Assembly (NCBI RefSeq): GCF_003943815.1
Contig: NZ_RJNA01000014.1
Span: 1-45,848 of the forward strand
Origin: Streptococcus cristatus
GTDB taxonomy: Bacteria > Bacillota > Bacilli > Lactobacillales > Streptococcaceae
Direction: 5' to 3'
Length of the DNA stretch: 45,848 nucleotides
A program made the translations under genes and the position numbers. A model generated the notes under the pieces. That model saw only the letters and a list, made by a program, of their open reading frames with translations. It had not been told where the DNA came from and made no database searches. Shown here in pieces: positions 38,293-45,848 of the stretch; within the stretch, counting starts at the first letter, position 1, and each line of letters starts with the position of its first letter.

Positions 38293-39411
38293 TTAAACAT
38301 AATCCAAAAGATAACCGTAGCCCTTCTCTTCCATCTCAGCTTTTGGAATGAACTTAATTGACAGACTATTGATGCAATAGCGCAAGCCGCCCTTGTCCTT
38401 AGGGCCGTCAGTGAAAACATGGCCCAGATGCGAATTTCCAACCCGACTGCGAACTTCCGTCCGAGTCATGTTGAAACTCTTGTCTTCCTTGTAAGTCGCT
38501 ACATCTGGACTGATAGGACGGGTGAAACTTGGCCAACCGCAGCCAGAGTCAAACTTATCCTTTGATGAAAAAAGAGGCTCTCCCGTCACCACATCTACGT
38601 AGATACCCGCTTCGAACTTATCCCAATAGCGGTTAGAAAAGGCGCGCTCTGTGTCATTCTTTTGCGTAACTGCGTATTCTTCTGGCGAAAGCTTAGCCTT
38701 AATCTCTTCATCGCTAGGCTTAGGATAGCGACTAGCTTCGATAACAGGATAAGCAGCTTGATTGACATCGATATGGCAATATCCATTAGGATTCTTTTTT
38801 AGGTAATCCTGATGATAATCTTCTGCCTTGATAAAGTTTTTCAGAGACTCTTTTTCAACAGCCAAAGGCTTGTCATATTTCTTAGCTACTTCATCAAAAA
38901 CTTGATTGATGGTATCAAGATCAGCTTCGTCCTTATAATAGACACCTGTCCGATACTGGGTGCCCTGATCATTTCCCTGCTTGTTTTTGGAAGTTGGATC
39001 AATAATGCGGAAATAATGTAGTAAGATTTCTTTGAGAGATATTTTTTTTACGTTATAGGTAATTTTTACCGTCTCAGCGTGACCAGTTTGGGAAACTAAT
39101 TCATATTTGGTCGTGTCACCCTTACCATTTGCATAGCCGGACTCAGCATCCAGTACACCTGGCACGCGAGAAAAGTACTCTTCTACTCCCCAAAAACAGC
39201 CACCAGCCAGATAAATCTCCCGCTTGTCCTCTTCCTTAACATCTTCTTTCTTTTGTTTGGTCACTTCTGTCTTGCTCATAGAGGCTTTCTTAATTTGCTC
39301 AATATTGGCCTGAGATGGGCTAATAGACGCGGAGCCCTTAATTAGGAAAAATAGACCAAAACAGGCAAGCAAGCCAACCAAAACCAGAAAAATCTTCCAT
39401 TTGCCTTCCAT
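38293..39411 (-). CDS. msrAB: Membrane-anchored peptide methionine sulfoxide reductase MsrA/MsrB fusion
   Basis: This bifunctional repair enzyme for oxidised methionine in surface proteins has 372 residues from the ATG at 39409-39411, chosen because AAGGAG is 8 nt upstream. A single N-terminal helix ([18 protein letters not shown], about 7-24) anchors it outside. MsrA has catalytic Cys-72 in [11 protein letters not shown]. The C-terminal MsrB domain has [16 protein letters not shown] and the catalytic Cys in [11 protein letters not shown]. It lies 15 nt after etrx1, its expected reductant, and corresponds to pneumococcal SpMsrAB2. Confidence 0.94.
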   Translation of the reverse strand: MEGKWKIFLVLVGLLACFGLFFLIKGSASISPSQANIEQIKKASMSKTEVTKQKKEDVKEEDKREIYLAGGCFWGVEEYFSRVPGVLDAESGYANGKGDTTKYELVSQTGHAETVKITYNVKKISLKEILLHYFRIIDPTSKNKQGNDQGTQYRTGVYYKDEADLDTINQVFDEVAKKYDKPLAVEKESLKNFIKAEDYHQDYLKKNPNGYCHIDVNQAAYPVIEASRYPKPSDEEIKAKLSPEEYAVTQKNDTERAFSNRYWDKFEAGIYVDVVTGEPLFSSKDKFDSGCGWPSFTRPISPDVATYKEDKSFNMTRTEVRSRVGNSHLGHVFTDGPKDKGGLRYCINSLSIKFIPKAEMEEKGYGYLLDYV

Positions 39412-39426
39412 GCTCATTACTCCTTT

Positions 39427-39990
39427 CTACTTGATTTCCTTTAGTGTTTCCTCAATATCTTCCTTACTCATGTAGCCCACATGAGTTTTAGCAAGTGAGC
39501 CATCACTATTGATAAAGAGAGCAGATGGGTAGGATCGAATACCGTATTCTTTCAGTAATTCCCCCTTAGTATCCATAAGAACTGGCATGTTCTTGTAATC
39601 CAAAGACTTGTACCATTCCTTGAAATCATCAGCAGACTTTTCTCCGTTAAAAGTCGGAGACACTACCGACAGGACAACATAATCTTTTCCTGATTGCTCC
39701 TTAGCCAAATCATTGGTATCTCCAAGGGTGGATAGACAGATAGAGCACCAAGAAGCCCAAAATTTTAGATAGACTTTCTTGCCTTTGAAATCAGATAGCT
39801 TGTAAGTCTTTCCGTCCACACCTTGCAGACTAAAATCCTTGGCCATCTTTGTAGCTTGATTTGAATCTGTCTTACTAGTCATGGAACTTTTATCATTTTT
39901 AGAACCTCCCGAATTCATTTGCTGATTTGAGCAAGCTCCCAATAAGCCGACACAAAGCAGACTGGCAGTCAAAATCGATAGTTTCTTCAT
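39427..39990 (-). CDS. etrx1: TlpA-like thioredoxin-fold lipoprotein (Etrx1-like)
   Basis: I chose the ATG at 39988-39990 (MKKLSILTASLLCVGLLGAC), giving 187 residues; AAAGGAAAG precedes it. The lipobox is LLGAC (Cys-20). The thioredoxin fold has active site SWCSICLSTLG, so CSIC rather than the usual CGPC, and a cis-Pro loop in IRSYPSALFIN. It is a paralogue of the lipoprotein at 34341-34892. Its position between ccdA1 and msrAB indicates transfer of electrons from CcdA1 to MsrAB at the cell surface. Confidence 0.9.
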   Translation of the reverse strand: MKKLSILTASLLCVGLLGACSNQQMNSGGSKNDKSSMTSKTDSNQATKMAKDFSLQGVDGKTYKLSDFKGKKVYLKFWASWCSICLSTLGDTNDLAKEQSGKDYVVLSVVSPTFNGEKSADDFKEWYKSLDYKNMPVLMDTKGELLKEYGIRSYPSALFINSDGSLAKTHVGYMSKEDIEETLKEIK

Positions 39991-40058
39991 TATTTTCTTT
40001 CCTTTCAAAATAAGGAGAAAGCCGACAAAACTGACGACTTCCACCCTTATTGATAATT

Positions 40059-40379
40059 TTATTTATCAGATGACATCTCTGATGAATCTTTCATGTCATC
40101 CTTCATACTTGAGTCGCTAGATTTCATATCATCTTTCATGTCAGACTTACTGTCGGACATCATAGAAGAGTCCTTCATCTCATCCTTTTTCATCTTGTCA
40201 TCAGACATGCTAGAGTCTTTCATATTCTCCTTCTTCATGTCATCTTTTTTCATATCGTCTTTCTTCATCATACTGCTGTCATCCATCTTTTTCATATCTG
40301 AATTTGACTTTTGACTGGAGCAAGCAGCCAAGGCAAAGATACTAAGAGTAGCCATTGTAAGGGTAGCGATTTTTTTCAT
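40059..40379 (-). CDS. Methionine-rich low-complexity lipoprotein
   Basis: This 106-residue protein has a signal peptide and lipobox LAAC (Cys-20). The mature part of 87 residues is built almost only from Met, Asp, Lys and Ser in irregular repeats such as MKKDD and MKDSSM. I count 17 Met, about 20%. No folded domain is apparent and it is probably disordered. AAGGAG precedes the ATG. It lies 27 nt after ccdA1 and 68 nt before etrx1, within the surface methionine-repair operon, so a role linked to methionine oxidation or metal binding is inferred. I do not recognise a named family. Confidence 0.85.
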   Translation of the reverse strand: MKKIATLTMATLSIFALAACSSQKSNSDMKKMDDSSMMKKDDMKKDDMKKENMKDSSMSDDKMKKDEMKDSSMMSDSKSDMKDDMKSSDSSMKDDMKDSSEMSSDK

Positions 40380-40406
40380 GATATTTCTCCTTTAATTATA
40401 TAATAT

Positions 40407-41117
40407 TTATCCAAATAGTGACGCTAAAGCGTTTAGATTTCCGAGCATAAGTAGAATTCCCATAAGAATGATGAGTGCACCGCCGATTTTCTTAAGCGTT
40501 CCCATATAAGGTTTGAGTTTCGCAAAGCGCTGTAATACCCAGCCGGAAGCCAAAGCCATGGCTAGAAAAGGAAGGGCTAAGCCAAGTGTATAAACCAACA
40601 TAAGCAAGCCTCCCTGGAGAGCGCCGTTACCGCCAGAAGCAGCAATTGCTAAAACAGAGCTCAGAACAGGTCCCACACAGGGCGTCCAACCAAAGCTAAA
40701 GGTGATACCCAAGAGAAAAGCGTTAAGAAAATCACTTCTTTTACTATTCTTTTTAAGTTGGATGCTCTTTTGCTTTTGCAGTTGCTGGATATTAATGATT
40801 CCCATCTGGTGAATTCCCAGTAGAATGACAATACCGCCCAGAACGTAGCGAAACCAAGGGGCATAGAGGACTTGTCCTAGAGCGCCAGCTCCATAGCCCA
40901 AAACTAAGAATACAGTTGATAAGCCAGCTATAAAGCAGAGCGTCTTAGCTAGACCATACCAGGAAATGTCTTTTCCCATAAACCGAACCGTTTTCGGCTG
41001 ATCCGAATCCAGCAGAATTCCTACATAAACCGGCATAAGCGGTAAGATACAAGGGGAGAAAAAGGAAAGAATCCCCGCCAGAAAAACAGAAATAAAGAAC
41101 AAAAAGCTTGCTGCCAT
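40407..41117 (-). CDS. ccdA1: Thiol-reductant transmembrane protein CcdA (CcdA1-like)
   Basis: This 236-residue, six-helix protein moves electrons from cytosolic thioredoxin to surface thioredoxin-like lipoproteins. Conserved Cys residues lie in SFFSPCILPLMPVYVG (near 23) and SFGWTPCVGPVLSSV (near 143). It resembles the ccdA2 protein over its full length. It is the first gene of ccdA1-lipoprotein-etrx1-msrAB, with a possible TATACT -10 at about 41149-41154, just after the terminator of the upstream kinase gene. Confidence 0.9.
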   Translation of the reverse strand: MAASFLFFISVFLAGILSFFSPCILPLMPVYVGILLDSDQPKTVRFMGKDISWYGLAKTLCFIAGLSTVFLVLGYGAGALGQVLYAPWFRYVLGGIVILLGIHQMGIINIQQLQKQKSIQLKKNSKRSDFLNAFLLGITFSFGWTPCVGPVLSSVLAIAASGGNGALQGGLLMLVYTLGLALPFLAMALASGWVLQRFAKLKPYMGTLKKIGGALIILMGILLMLGNLNALASLFG

Positions 41118-41154
41118 TTCAAAAACCTCTCAATCATTTTTCTGACTATAGTAT

Positions 41155-41185
41155 AAAATAAAAATCCCCCTAAAAATAGGGAGAT
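41155..41185 (-). terminator. Terminator of the pavB-side regulator operon
   Basis: On the minus strand ATCTCCCTA / TAGGGGGAT (one wobble) at 41164-41185 is followed by TTTTTATTTTA. It lies about 75 nt beyond the kinase stop codon. Confidence 0.75.
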
Positions 41186-41260
41186 CGATTTGAAAAAACT
41201 TGAATTTGATTTTATCTTTGCTAAATCAAGAATTGAAAACGTTCACCAATTGCTGTGGAT

Positions 41261-42295
41261 TTATGTTAAGTTGAGAGTAAATGTAAAAGTGCTTCCTAGG
41301 CCACACTGGCTTTCGACCGTTATTTCCCCACCCAGCTGATGAGCCAACTCACGTGCAATAGCAAGACCCAGACCATGCCCGCCTGTCTTCATATTACGAG
41401 ATGTTTCCACACGATAAAGGCGTTTGAAAATCTTATCCAAATCCTCAGGAGCAATACCCTGTCCTTCATCTTTCACACTTATTGTCAAGATCTGCTCAGT
41501 TAATTGAGCCACGACCTCAATTTTAGTTCCAGAGTCTGAGTACTTAAAGGCATTATTTAGCAAGTTGACCAAGATACGGGAAAGTTTATCGTAATGGCTC
41601 TTAATTTTCGCTGACTCAGGGGACACTTGAATGTAGATGTCTCGCTCCTCCTGCTCAATTAATAGTTGAAATTCACTCATGACCTCAATCAATAGCTGGT
41701 CTAGAAAGACTATTTCGGCTTCTCCATCCGATTCTATTCGAGGCTGGGCATTAAGAGTCAAAACATCCAATTCTTCCACCAATTTATTCAAGCGCTCTGT
41801 CTGACGGCTAATCGTGGTCAAGTAATGAATCTGCTCCTCTTCTTCGATCACTCCATCTAAAATCCCCTCCACAGTCGCCTGAATAGAGGTAATGGGAGTT
41901 TTAATATCGTGAGAAAGCTGGGCAATCATCATTCCTTTTTCTCGTTCACTTTCATCAAGCGATTCAAACGTTTCTTGCAAATTATGCGACATATCGTTAA
42001 AAGCCTGACCTAACTCTTGAAATTCGATAGGGCCCTTGGCGTCAATCTCTGTACTAAAATCCTTGTCAGCTATATTCTGAGCCTGTTTTTTCAGATGCCA
42101 AAGGGAAGAAAATACTGGCGATAAAAGAAAGAGACTGACTGCCGCTCCTATAAAACTAGCAATCAAGGTCATTCCAACTAGGAAATAAATCTCGCTTTTT
42201 ACAATCAACATTCGCTGGACTGCCCAGAAAACTAGTAAAATCGTTAGTAGGCTAGAAATCAGATACCCCACCAGAATGTAACTTTTTAATTTCAT
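41261..42295 (-). CDS. hk08: Sensor histidine kinase, intramembrane-sensing type (TCS08/SaeS-like)
   Basis: A 344-residue kinase with two N-terminal helices (about residues 6-27 and 36-60) joined by a loop of only about ten residues, so there is no extracellular sensor domain. This is the SaeS-type layout. HAMP follows at about 60-112, then the DHp helix with phospho-His-129 in AQLSHDIKTPITS, and the ATPase domain with NLLNNAFKYS, DEGQGIAPEDL and GGHGLGLAIARE. It overlaps the regulator by 4 nt. Pneumococcal TCS08, next to pavB, matches this arrangement and is related to staphylococcal SaeRS. Confidence 0.88.
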   Translation of the reverse strand: MKLKSYILVGYLISSLLTILLVFWAVQRMLIVKSEIYFLVGMTLIASFIGAAVSLFLLSPVFSSLWHLKKQAQNIADKDFSTEIDAKGPIEFQELGQAFNDMSHNLQETFESLDESEREKGMMIAQLSHDIKTPITSIQATVEGILDGVIEEEEQIHYLTTISRQTERLNKLVEELDVLTLNAQPRIESDGEAEIVFLDQLLIEVMSEFQLLIEQEERDIYIQVSPESAKIKSHYDKLSRILVNLLNNAFKYSDSGTKIEVVAQLTEQILTISVKDEGQGIAPEDLDKIFKRLYRVETSRNMKTGGHGLGLAIARELAHQLGGEITVESQCGLGSTFTFTLNLT

Positions 42296-42990
42296 TTTAT
42301 ACCTCGTGCTCCTTCCATTTTATACCCCAGACCCCAGACAGTTTTGATGGCAGGAGTGTCTGAACTGGCATACTTGGTCAATTCCTGTCTCAGAGCATGG
42401 ATATGAACATTAAGGGTATTGGTATCATCTACGAAGTCTTCCTGCCACACCTTCTCGTAAAGCTCCGTCTTTGAAAAAACTCTCTCAGGATTACTAGCTA
42501 AAATCCAGAGCAGTTCAAAGGACTTCACTGTTAATTCCAAAAAATGCTCCCCGATGCGAGCCTCATGAACCACATGATTCATCACCAAATCGCCGAGCTC
42601 AATTTGTTCGATCTCGCCTCCACGATGAAGTCGACGCAAAATATTATTGACTCTTAGCACCAGCTCACGCGGACTAAAAGGTTTGGCTATAAAATCATCT
42701 GCTCCTAAGCTCAAACCGTAAATTTTGTCTTGATCGCTAGTCTTAGCCGTTGTAAAAAGAAAAGGCTGATCAGGTGCTATATACTGAACCTCACGGATAA
42801 AGTCATAACCGTCCATATTCGGCATCATGATGTCCGTGATGATCAAGTCAACAGATTTCTTTCGGAAAAGATCTAACCCCTCCACGCCATCTCGAGCCAC
42901 TAAAACATGGTAGCCATCCTGCATAAGATAGCGCTTTTGAATATCTAGAATATCCATCTCATCATCAACGAGTAAAATTGTCTTTCCCAT
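42292..42990 (-). CDS. rr08: OmpR-family response regulator (TCS08/SaeR-like)
   Basis: This 232-residue regulator has a receiver domain with phospho-acceptor Asp-53 (LIITDIMMPNMDGYDF) and Lys in DDFIAKPFSPRE. A C-terminal winged-helix domain carries LTVKSFELLWILA and VHIHALRQEL. AGGAG lies before the ATG. It follows the pavB-like adhesin gene, separated by an inverted repeat that may be terminator or operator (43013-43040), and is paired with the intramembrane-sensing kinase. TCS08 regulates pavB in pneumococcus; the same link here is inferred from position. Confidence 0.9.
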   Translation of the reverse strand: MGKTILLVDDEMDILDIQKRYLMQDGYHVLVARDGVEGLDLFRKKSVDLIITDIMMPNMDGYDFIREVQYIAPDQPFLFTTAKTSDQDKIYGLSLGADDFIAKPFSPRELVLRVNNILRRLHRGGEIEQIELGDLVMNHVVHEARIGEHFLELTVKSFELLWILASNPERVFSKTELYEKVWQEDFVDDTNTLNVHIHALRQELTKYASSDTPAIKTVWGLGYKMEGARGIK

Positions 42991-43007
42991 TTGCCAATCT
43001 CCTGATA

Positions 43008-43040
43008 AAAACAGTGTTATACTGGCTTTAGTATAACACT
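43008..43040 (-). terminator. Perfect inverted repeat between the adhesin gene and rr08
   Basis: On the minus strand AGTGTTATACT / AGTATAACACT, with an AAAGCC loop (43013-43040), is followed by GTTTTTATC, so it can end adhesin transcription. Each arm also contains TATACT on one strand, so promoter or operator function is possible. Confidence 0.65.
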
Positions 43041-43070
43041 ATTTTTAGTAATTTTTAAATGATTTGAACC

Positions 43071-45848
43071 TTAATCTTTTTGTTTTTCTTTCAAACCTAG
43101 AAGGCTAAGAATTCCTGCCAAAGCTAGTCCTAAGAAACCAATGGTAGCTGTAGCTGTTTGAGCCTCACCAGTTTTTGGTAACGTAGGCTTATCATTTTTT
43201 TTCATCGTATCTGCCATCGGCTTAGAAGTTGGGTGTTCCCCCTTCACATCAGTCATGCGATGATCTACTTCCTTCGTACCCTCAGCTGTACTCATAGAAT
43301 CTGTTGCAGAAGGCTTCTTATTCATCTGACCTTCTTGAGATGGTGTTGTAGAAGGTTTCATATTCATTTGACCTTCTTGAGATGGTATTGTAGCCATTTC
43401 TTTTCCACGAAGCTGAATCGTTACTTGACGAGTCGCGATAAGATTTGTCAAATCTGGTTTGCCATCTTTAGCACCATAGACTTTGACAGTTGCTTGGTAA
43501 GCATATGTTCCATTAGCACGAAGCTGGTCGAGAAGGGCTTGCCCGTCTTTACCTGTAGTATTGCCGTTCAAATCCACTTCGTAGAAGTATTGACCCTTCG
43601 CTAAGCCTTCAAGTGGCAAGAGAGCTGGATTTTTAGCTGTTCCATTGTCTGACCAAGGTGCCTTATCAGAAGATTTGAGCAAGAGGCGCGTCAACATGCC
43701 GTCGCCACCGAAAGCTTCATACGGGATGACTTGGTTAACACCCGCCAAGAATGGACCAGGAACATTTGCTTTTTCTAGGTAGCTGGCTGGAACGTCGATA
43801 TGGTCTTTGATATTTTTAGTGACTGAATCTTTGACTGCTTCTTTTGAAATAAGGCCATTCATGTCAACCGTCACATTTTTTGTCGCAACAAGATTGCTTA
43901 AATCTGGTTTACCATCTTTGGCACCATAAACTTTGACAGTAGCTTGGTAACTGTGAGTGCCATTAGAACGAAGTTGGTCGAGAAGGGCTTGTCCGTCTTT
44001 ACCTATCGTGTTGCCATTCAAATCTACTTCGTAGAAGTATTGACCTTTGGTCAAGCCTTCAAGCGGTAAGAGGGCTGGATTGTTGGCTGTTCCATTATCT
44101 GACCAAGGTGCCTTATCAGAAGATTTGAGCAAGAGACGCGTCAACATACCATCTCCACCGAAAGCTTCATACGGAATGACTTGATTAACACCAGCCAAGA
44201 ATGGACCGGGAACGTTCGCTTTTTCTAGGTAGCTGGCTGGAACGTCGATATGGTCTTTAATATTTTTGGTGACTGAATCTTTGACTGCTTCTTTTGAAAC
44301 AAGGCCGTTCATGTCAACCGTCACATTTTTTGTCGCAACAAGATTGCTTAAATCTGGCTTGCCGTCTTTGGCACCATAGACTTTGACAGTCGCTTGGTAA
44401 GCATATGTTCCATTAGAGCGAAGTTGGTCGAGAAGGGCTTGCCCATCTTTACCCGTAGTGTTGCCGTTCAAGTCTACTTCATAGAAGTATTGACCTTTGG
44501 CCAAGCCTTCAAGCGGCAAGAGGGCTGGATTGTTAGCTGTTCCATTATCTGACCAAGGTGCCTTGTCAGAAGATTTGAGCAAGAGACGCGTCAACATACC
44601 ATCTCCACCGAAAGCTTCATACGGAATGACTTGGTTGACACCAGCCAAGAATGGACCAGGAACATTTGCTTTTTCTAGGTAGCTGGCTGGAACGTCGATA
44701 TGGTCTTTAATATTTTTAGTGACTGAATCTTTGACTGCTTCTTTTGAAATAAGGCCATTCATGTCAACCGTCACATTTTTTGTCGCAACAAGATTGCTTA
44801 AATCTGCTTTTCCATCTTTAGCACCATAGACCTTGACAGTAGCTTGGTAAGTGCGAGTTCCGTTAGTGCGAAGTTGATCGAGAAGGGCTTGCCCGTCTTT
44901 ACCGGTAGTATTGCCGTTCAAATCCACTTCGTAGAAGTATTGACCCTTCGCTAAGCCTTCAAGTGGCAAGAGGGCTGGATTGTTAGCTGTACCATTGTCG
45001 GACCAAGGAGCCTTGTCAGAAGATTTGAGCAAGAGACGCGTCAACATGCCATCTCCACCGAAAGCTTCATAAGGGATGACTTGGTTAACACCCGCCAAGA
45101 ATGGACCAGGAACATTTGCTTTTTCTAGGTAGCTGGCTGGAACGTCGATATGGTCTTTAATATTTTTAGTGACTGAATCTTTGACTGCTTCTTTTGAAAT
45201 AAGGCCATTCATGTCAACCGTAACATTTTTTGTCGCAACAAGATTGCTTAAACCTGGTTTGCCGTCTTTGGCACCATAGACCTTGACAGTAGCTTGGTAA
45301 GTGCGAGTTCCGTTAGTACGAAGTTGGTCAAGAAGGGCTTGTCCGTCTTTTCCTGTAGTATTGCCATTCAAATCCACTTCGTAGAAGTATTGACCTTTCG
45401 CTAAGCCTTCAAGTGGCAAGAGAGCTGGATTTTTAGCTGTTCCATTATCTGACCAAGGAGCCTTGTCAGAAGATTTGAGCAAGAGGCGCGTCAACATGCC
45501 GTCGCCACCGAAAGCTTCATACGGGATGACTTGGTTGACACCAGCCAAGAATGGACCAGGAACATTTGCTTTTTCTAGGTAGCTGGCTGGAACGTCGATA
45601 TGGTCTTTAATATTTTTAGTGACTGAGTCTTTGACTGCTTCTTTTGAAACAAGGCCGTTCAGGTTAACAGTTACATTTTTTGTAGCTACGAGATTGGTTA
45701 AATCTGCTTTTCCATCTTTAGCACCATAGACTTTTACAATCGCTTGGTAAGCATTTGTTCCATTAGTGCGAAGTTGGTCGAGAAGGGCTTGTCCGTCTTT
45801 ACCTGTAGTATTGCCATTCAAATCCACTTCGTAGAAGTATTGACCTTT
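43071..45848 (-). CDS. pavB: PavB-like LPxTG surface adhesin with SSURE repeats, N-terminus outside window
   Basis: The frame is open from the right edge to the stop at 43071, giving 925 residues of the C-terminal part. It consists of tandem 150-residue repeats (for example VNQVIPYEAFGGDGMLTRL and VDLNGNTTGKDGQALLDQL), which match the SSURE fibronectin-binding repeats of pneumococcal PavB in length and context. A short linker has two PSQEGQMN units. A sortase signal LPKTGEAQ, a hydrophobic helix and the basic tail LKEKQKD follow. It lies directly upstream of TCS08-like regulators, as pavB does in pneumococcus. The total repeat number is unknown. Confidence 0.87.
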   Translation of the reverse strand, partial: KGQYFYEVDLNGNTTGKDGQALLDQLRTNGTNAYQAIVKVYGAKDGKADLTNLVATKNVTVNLNGLVSKEAVKDSVTKNIKDHIDVPASYLEKANVPGPFLAGVNQVIPYEAFGGDGMLTRLLLKSSDKAPWSDNGTAKNPALLPLEGLAKGQYFYEVDLNGNTTGKDGQALLDQLRTNGTRTYQATVKVYGAKDGKPGLSNLVATKNVTVDMNGLISKEAVKDSVTKNIKDHIDVPASYLEKANVPGPFLAGVNQVIPYEAFGGDGMLTRLLLKSSDKAPWSDNGTANNPALLPLEGLAKGQYFYEVDLNGNTTGKDGQALLDQLRTNGTRTYQATVKVYGAKDGKADLSNLVATKNVTVDMNGLISKEAVKDSVTKNIKDHIDVPASYLEKANVPGPFLAGVNQVIPYEAFGGDGMLTRLLLKSSDKAPWSDNGTANNPALLPLEGLAKGQYFYEVDLNGNTTGKDGQALLDQLRSNGTYAYQATVKVYGAKDGKPDLSNLVATKNVTVDMNGLVSKEAVKDSVTKNIKDHIDVPASYLEKANVPGPFLAGVNQVIPYEAFGGDGMLTRLLLKSSDKAPWSDNGTANNPALLPLEGLTKGQYFYEVDLNGNTIGKDGQALLDQLRSNGTHSYQATVKVYGAKDGKPDLSNLVATKNVTVDMNGLISKEAVKDSVTKNIKDHIDVPASYLEKANVPGPFLAGVNQVIPYEAFGGDGMLTRLLLKSSDKAPWSDNGTAKNPALLPLEGLAKGQYFYEVDLNGNTTGKDGQALLDQLRANGTYAYQATVKVYGAKDGKPDLTNLIATRQVTIQLRGKEMATIPSQEGQMNMKPSTTPSQEGQMNKKPSATDSMSTAEGTKEVDHRMTDVKGEHPTSKPMADTMKKNDKPTLPKTGEAQTATATIGFLGLALAGILSLLGLKEKQKD
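43320..43396 (-). repeat. Short 42-bp tandem duplication in the adhesin linker
   Basis: The 14-residue unit PSQEGQMNMKPSTT is followed by PSQEGQMNKKPSAT. The DNA copies start 42 bp apart (attcat at 43320 and 43362). The unit sits between the last SSURE repeat and the LPKTG wall anchor. Confidence 0.8.
43403..45848 (-). repeat. Tandem 450-bp SSURE repeats
   Basis: The anchor sequence aaagcttcat recurs at 43711, 44161, 44611, 45061 and 45511, exactly 450 bp apart. This encodes 150-residue units in register. Six copies of the VDLNGNT segment are visible including the cut one. Copies differ by scattered, mostly silent changes and a short variable patch after NGT. Confidence 0.95.

Noticed and set aside
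40093..40314. Antisense frame rich in Ser, Phe and Ile opposite the Met-rich lipoprotein
   Set aside because: It is a compositional shadow of repeated codons. The lipoprotein on the minus strand has the signal peptide, lipobox and ribosome site.
43403..45848. CRISPR-like regular spacing
   Set aside because: The 450-bp period is an in-frame protein repeat with no spacers.

Overview
The window is 45.8 kb of a low-GC Gram-positive chromosome, almost certainly a viridans Streptococcus close to the S. sanguinis group. Support comes from protein-level resemblance to pneumococcal homologues, from pneumococcus-like gene blocks (tdk-prfA-prmC-tsaC-glyA-ndpA-pmp23, aroA-aroK-pheA-psr, nox/apbE/flavin reductases, etrx1-msrAB-TCS09, pavB-TCS08), and from an EfeUOB/Tat locus that I recall from S. 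sanguinis and S. thermophilus. Nearly all genes lie on the minus strand. The exceptions are a 4-oxalocrotonate tautomerase gene and the apbE-flavin reductase operon.

Layout: (1) 1-2120, an accessory segment with a cut-off conserved unknown gene, a second unknown gene, and the decayed C-terminal part of a large serine recombinase, with a possible second decayed tail. (2) 2123-17161, core genes: rlmCD; the aromatic amino acid operon aroA-aroK-pheA ending in an LCP wall-polymer ligase; dnaX; a free methionine-R-sulfoxide reductase; an alpha/beta hydrolase; and the tdk-prfA-prmC-tsaC-glyA-ndpA-pmp23 chain. (3) 17328-22172, a tautomerase, a MATE exporter, a three-hairpin intergenic element, and purine salvage (xpt-pbuX behind a probable purine riboswitch, and guaC). 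(4) 22343-29669, an iron uptake operon efeM-efeB-efeU-tatC-tatA in which the Tat translocase sits with its evident substrate, the DyP peroxidase EfeB, followed upstream by a ClC transporter and a PrsW-type protease. (5) 29875-34297, H2O-forming NADH oxidase divergent from apbE and two flavin reductases. (6) 34341-41117, two extracytoplasmic thiol-redox modules (ccdA2-etrx2, and ccdA1-Met-rich lipoprotein-etrx1-msrAB) and the TCS09-like regulators. (7) 41261-45848, TCS08/SaeRS-like regulators downstream of a pavB-like LPxTG adhesin with 150-residue SSURE repeats, cut by the right edge.

The most interesting candidate system is at 31476-34297. A cytosolic ApbE flavin transferase is encoded with a 410-residue flavodoxin-fold reductase that carries a PAS-like domain and a Gly/Ala-rich tail bearing two copies of the ApbE target motif (DATSGAS). 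This predicts a soluble, doubly flavinylated reductase. The second candidate is a lipoprotein whose mature part is about 20% methionine, encoded inside the operon for surface methionine-sulfoxide repair.
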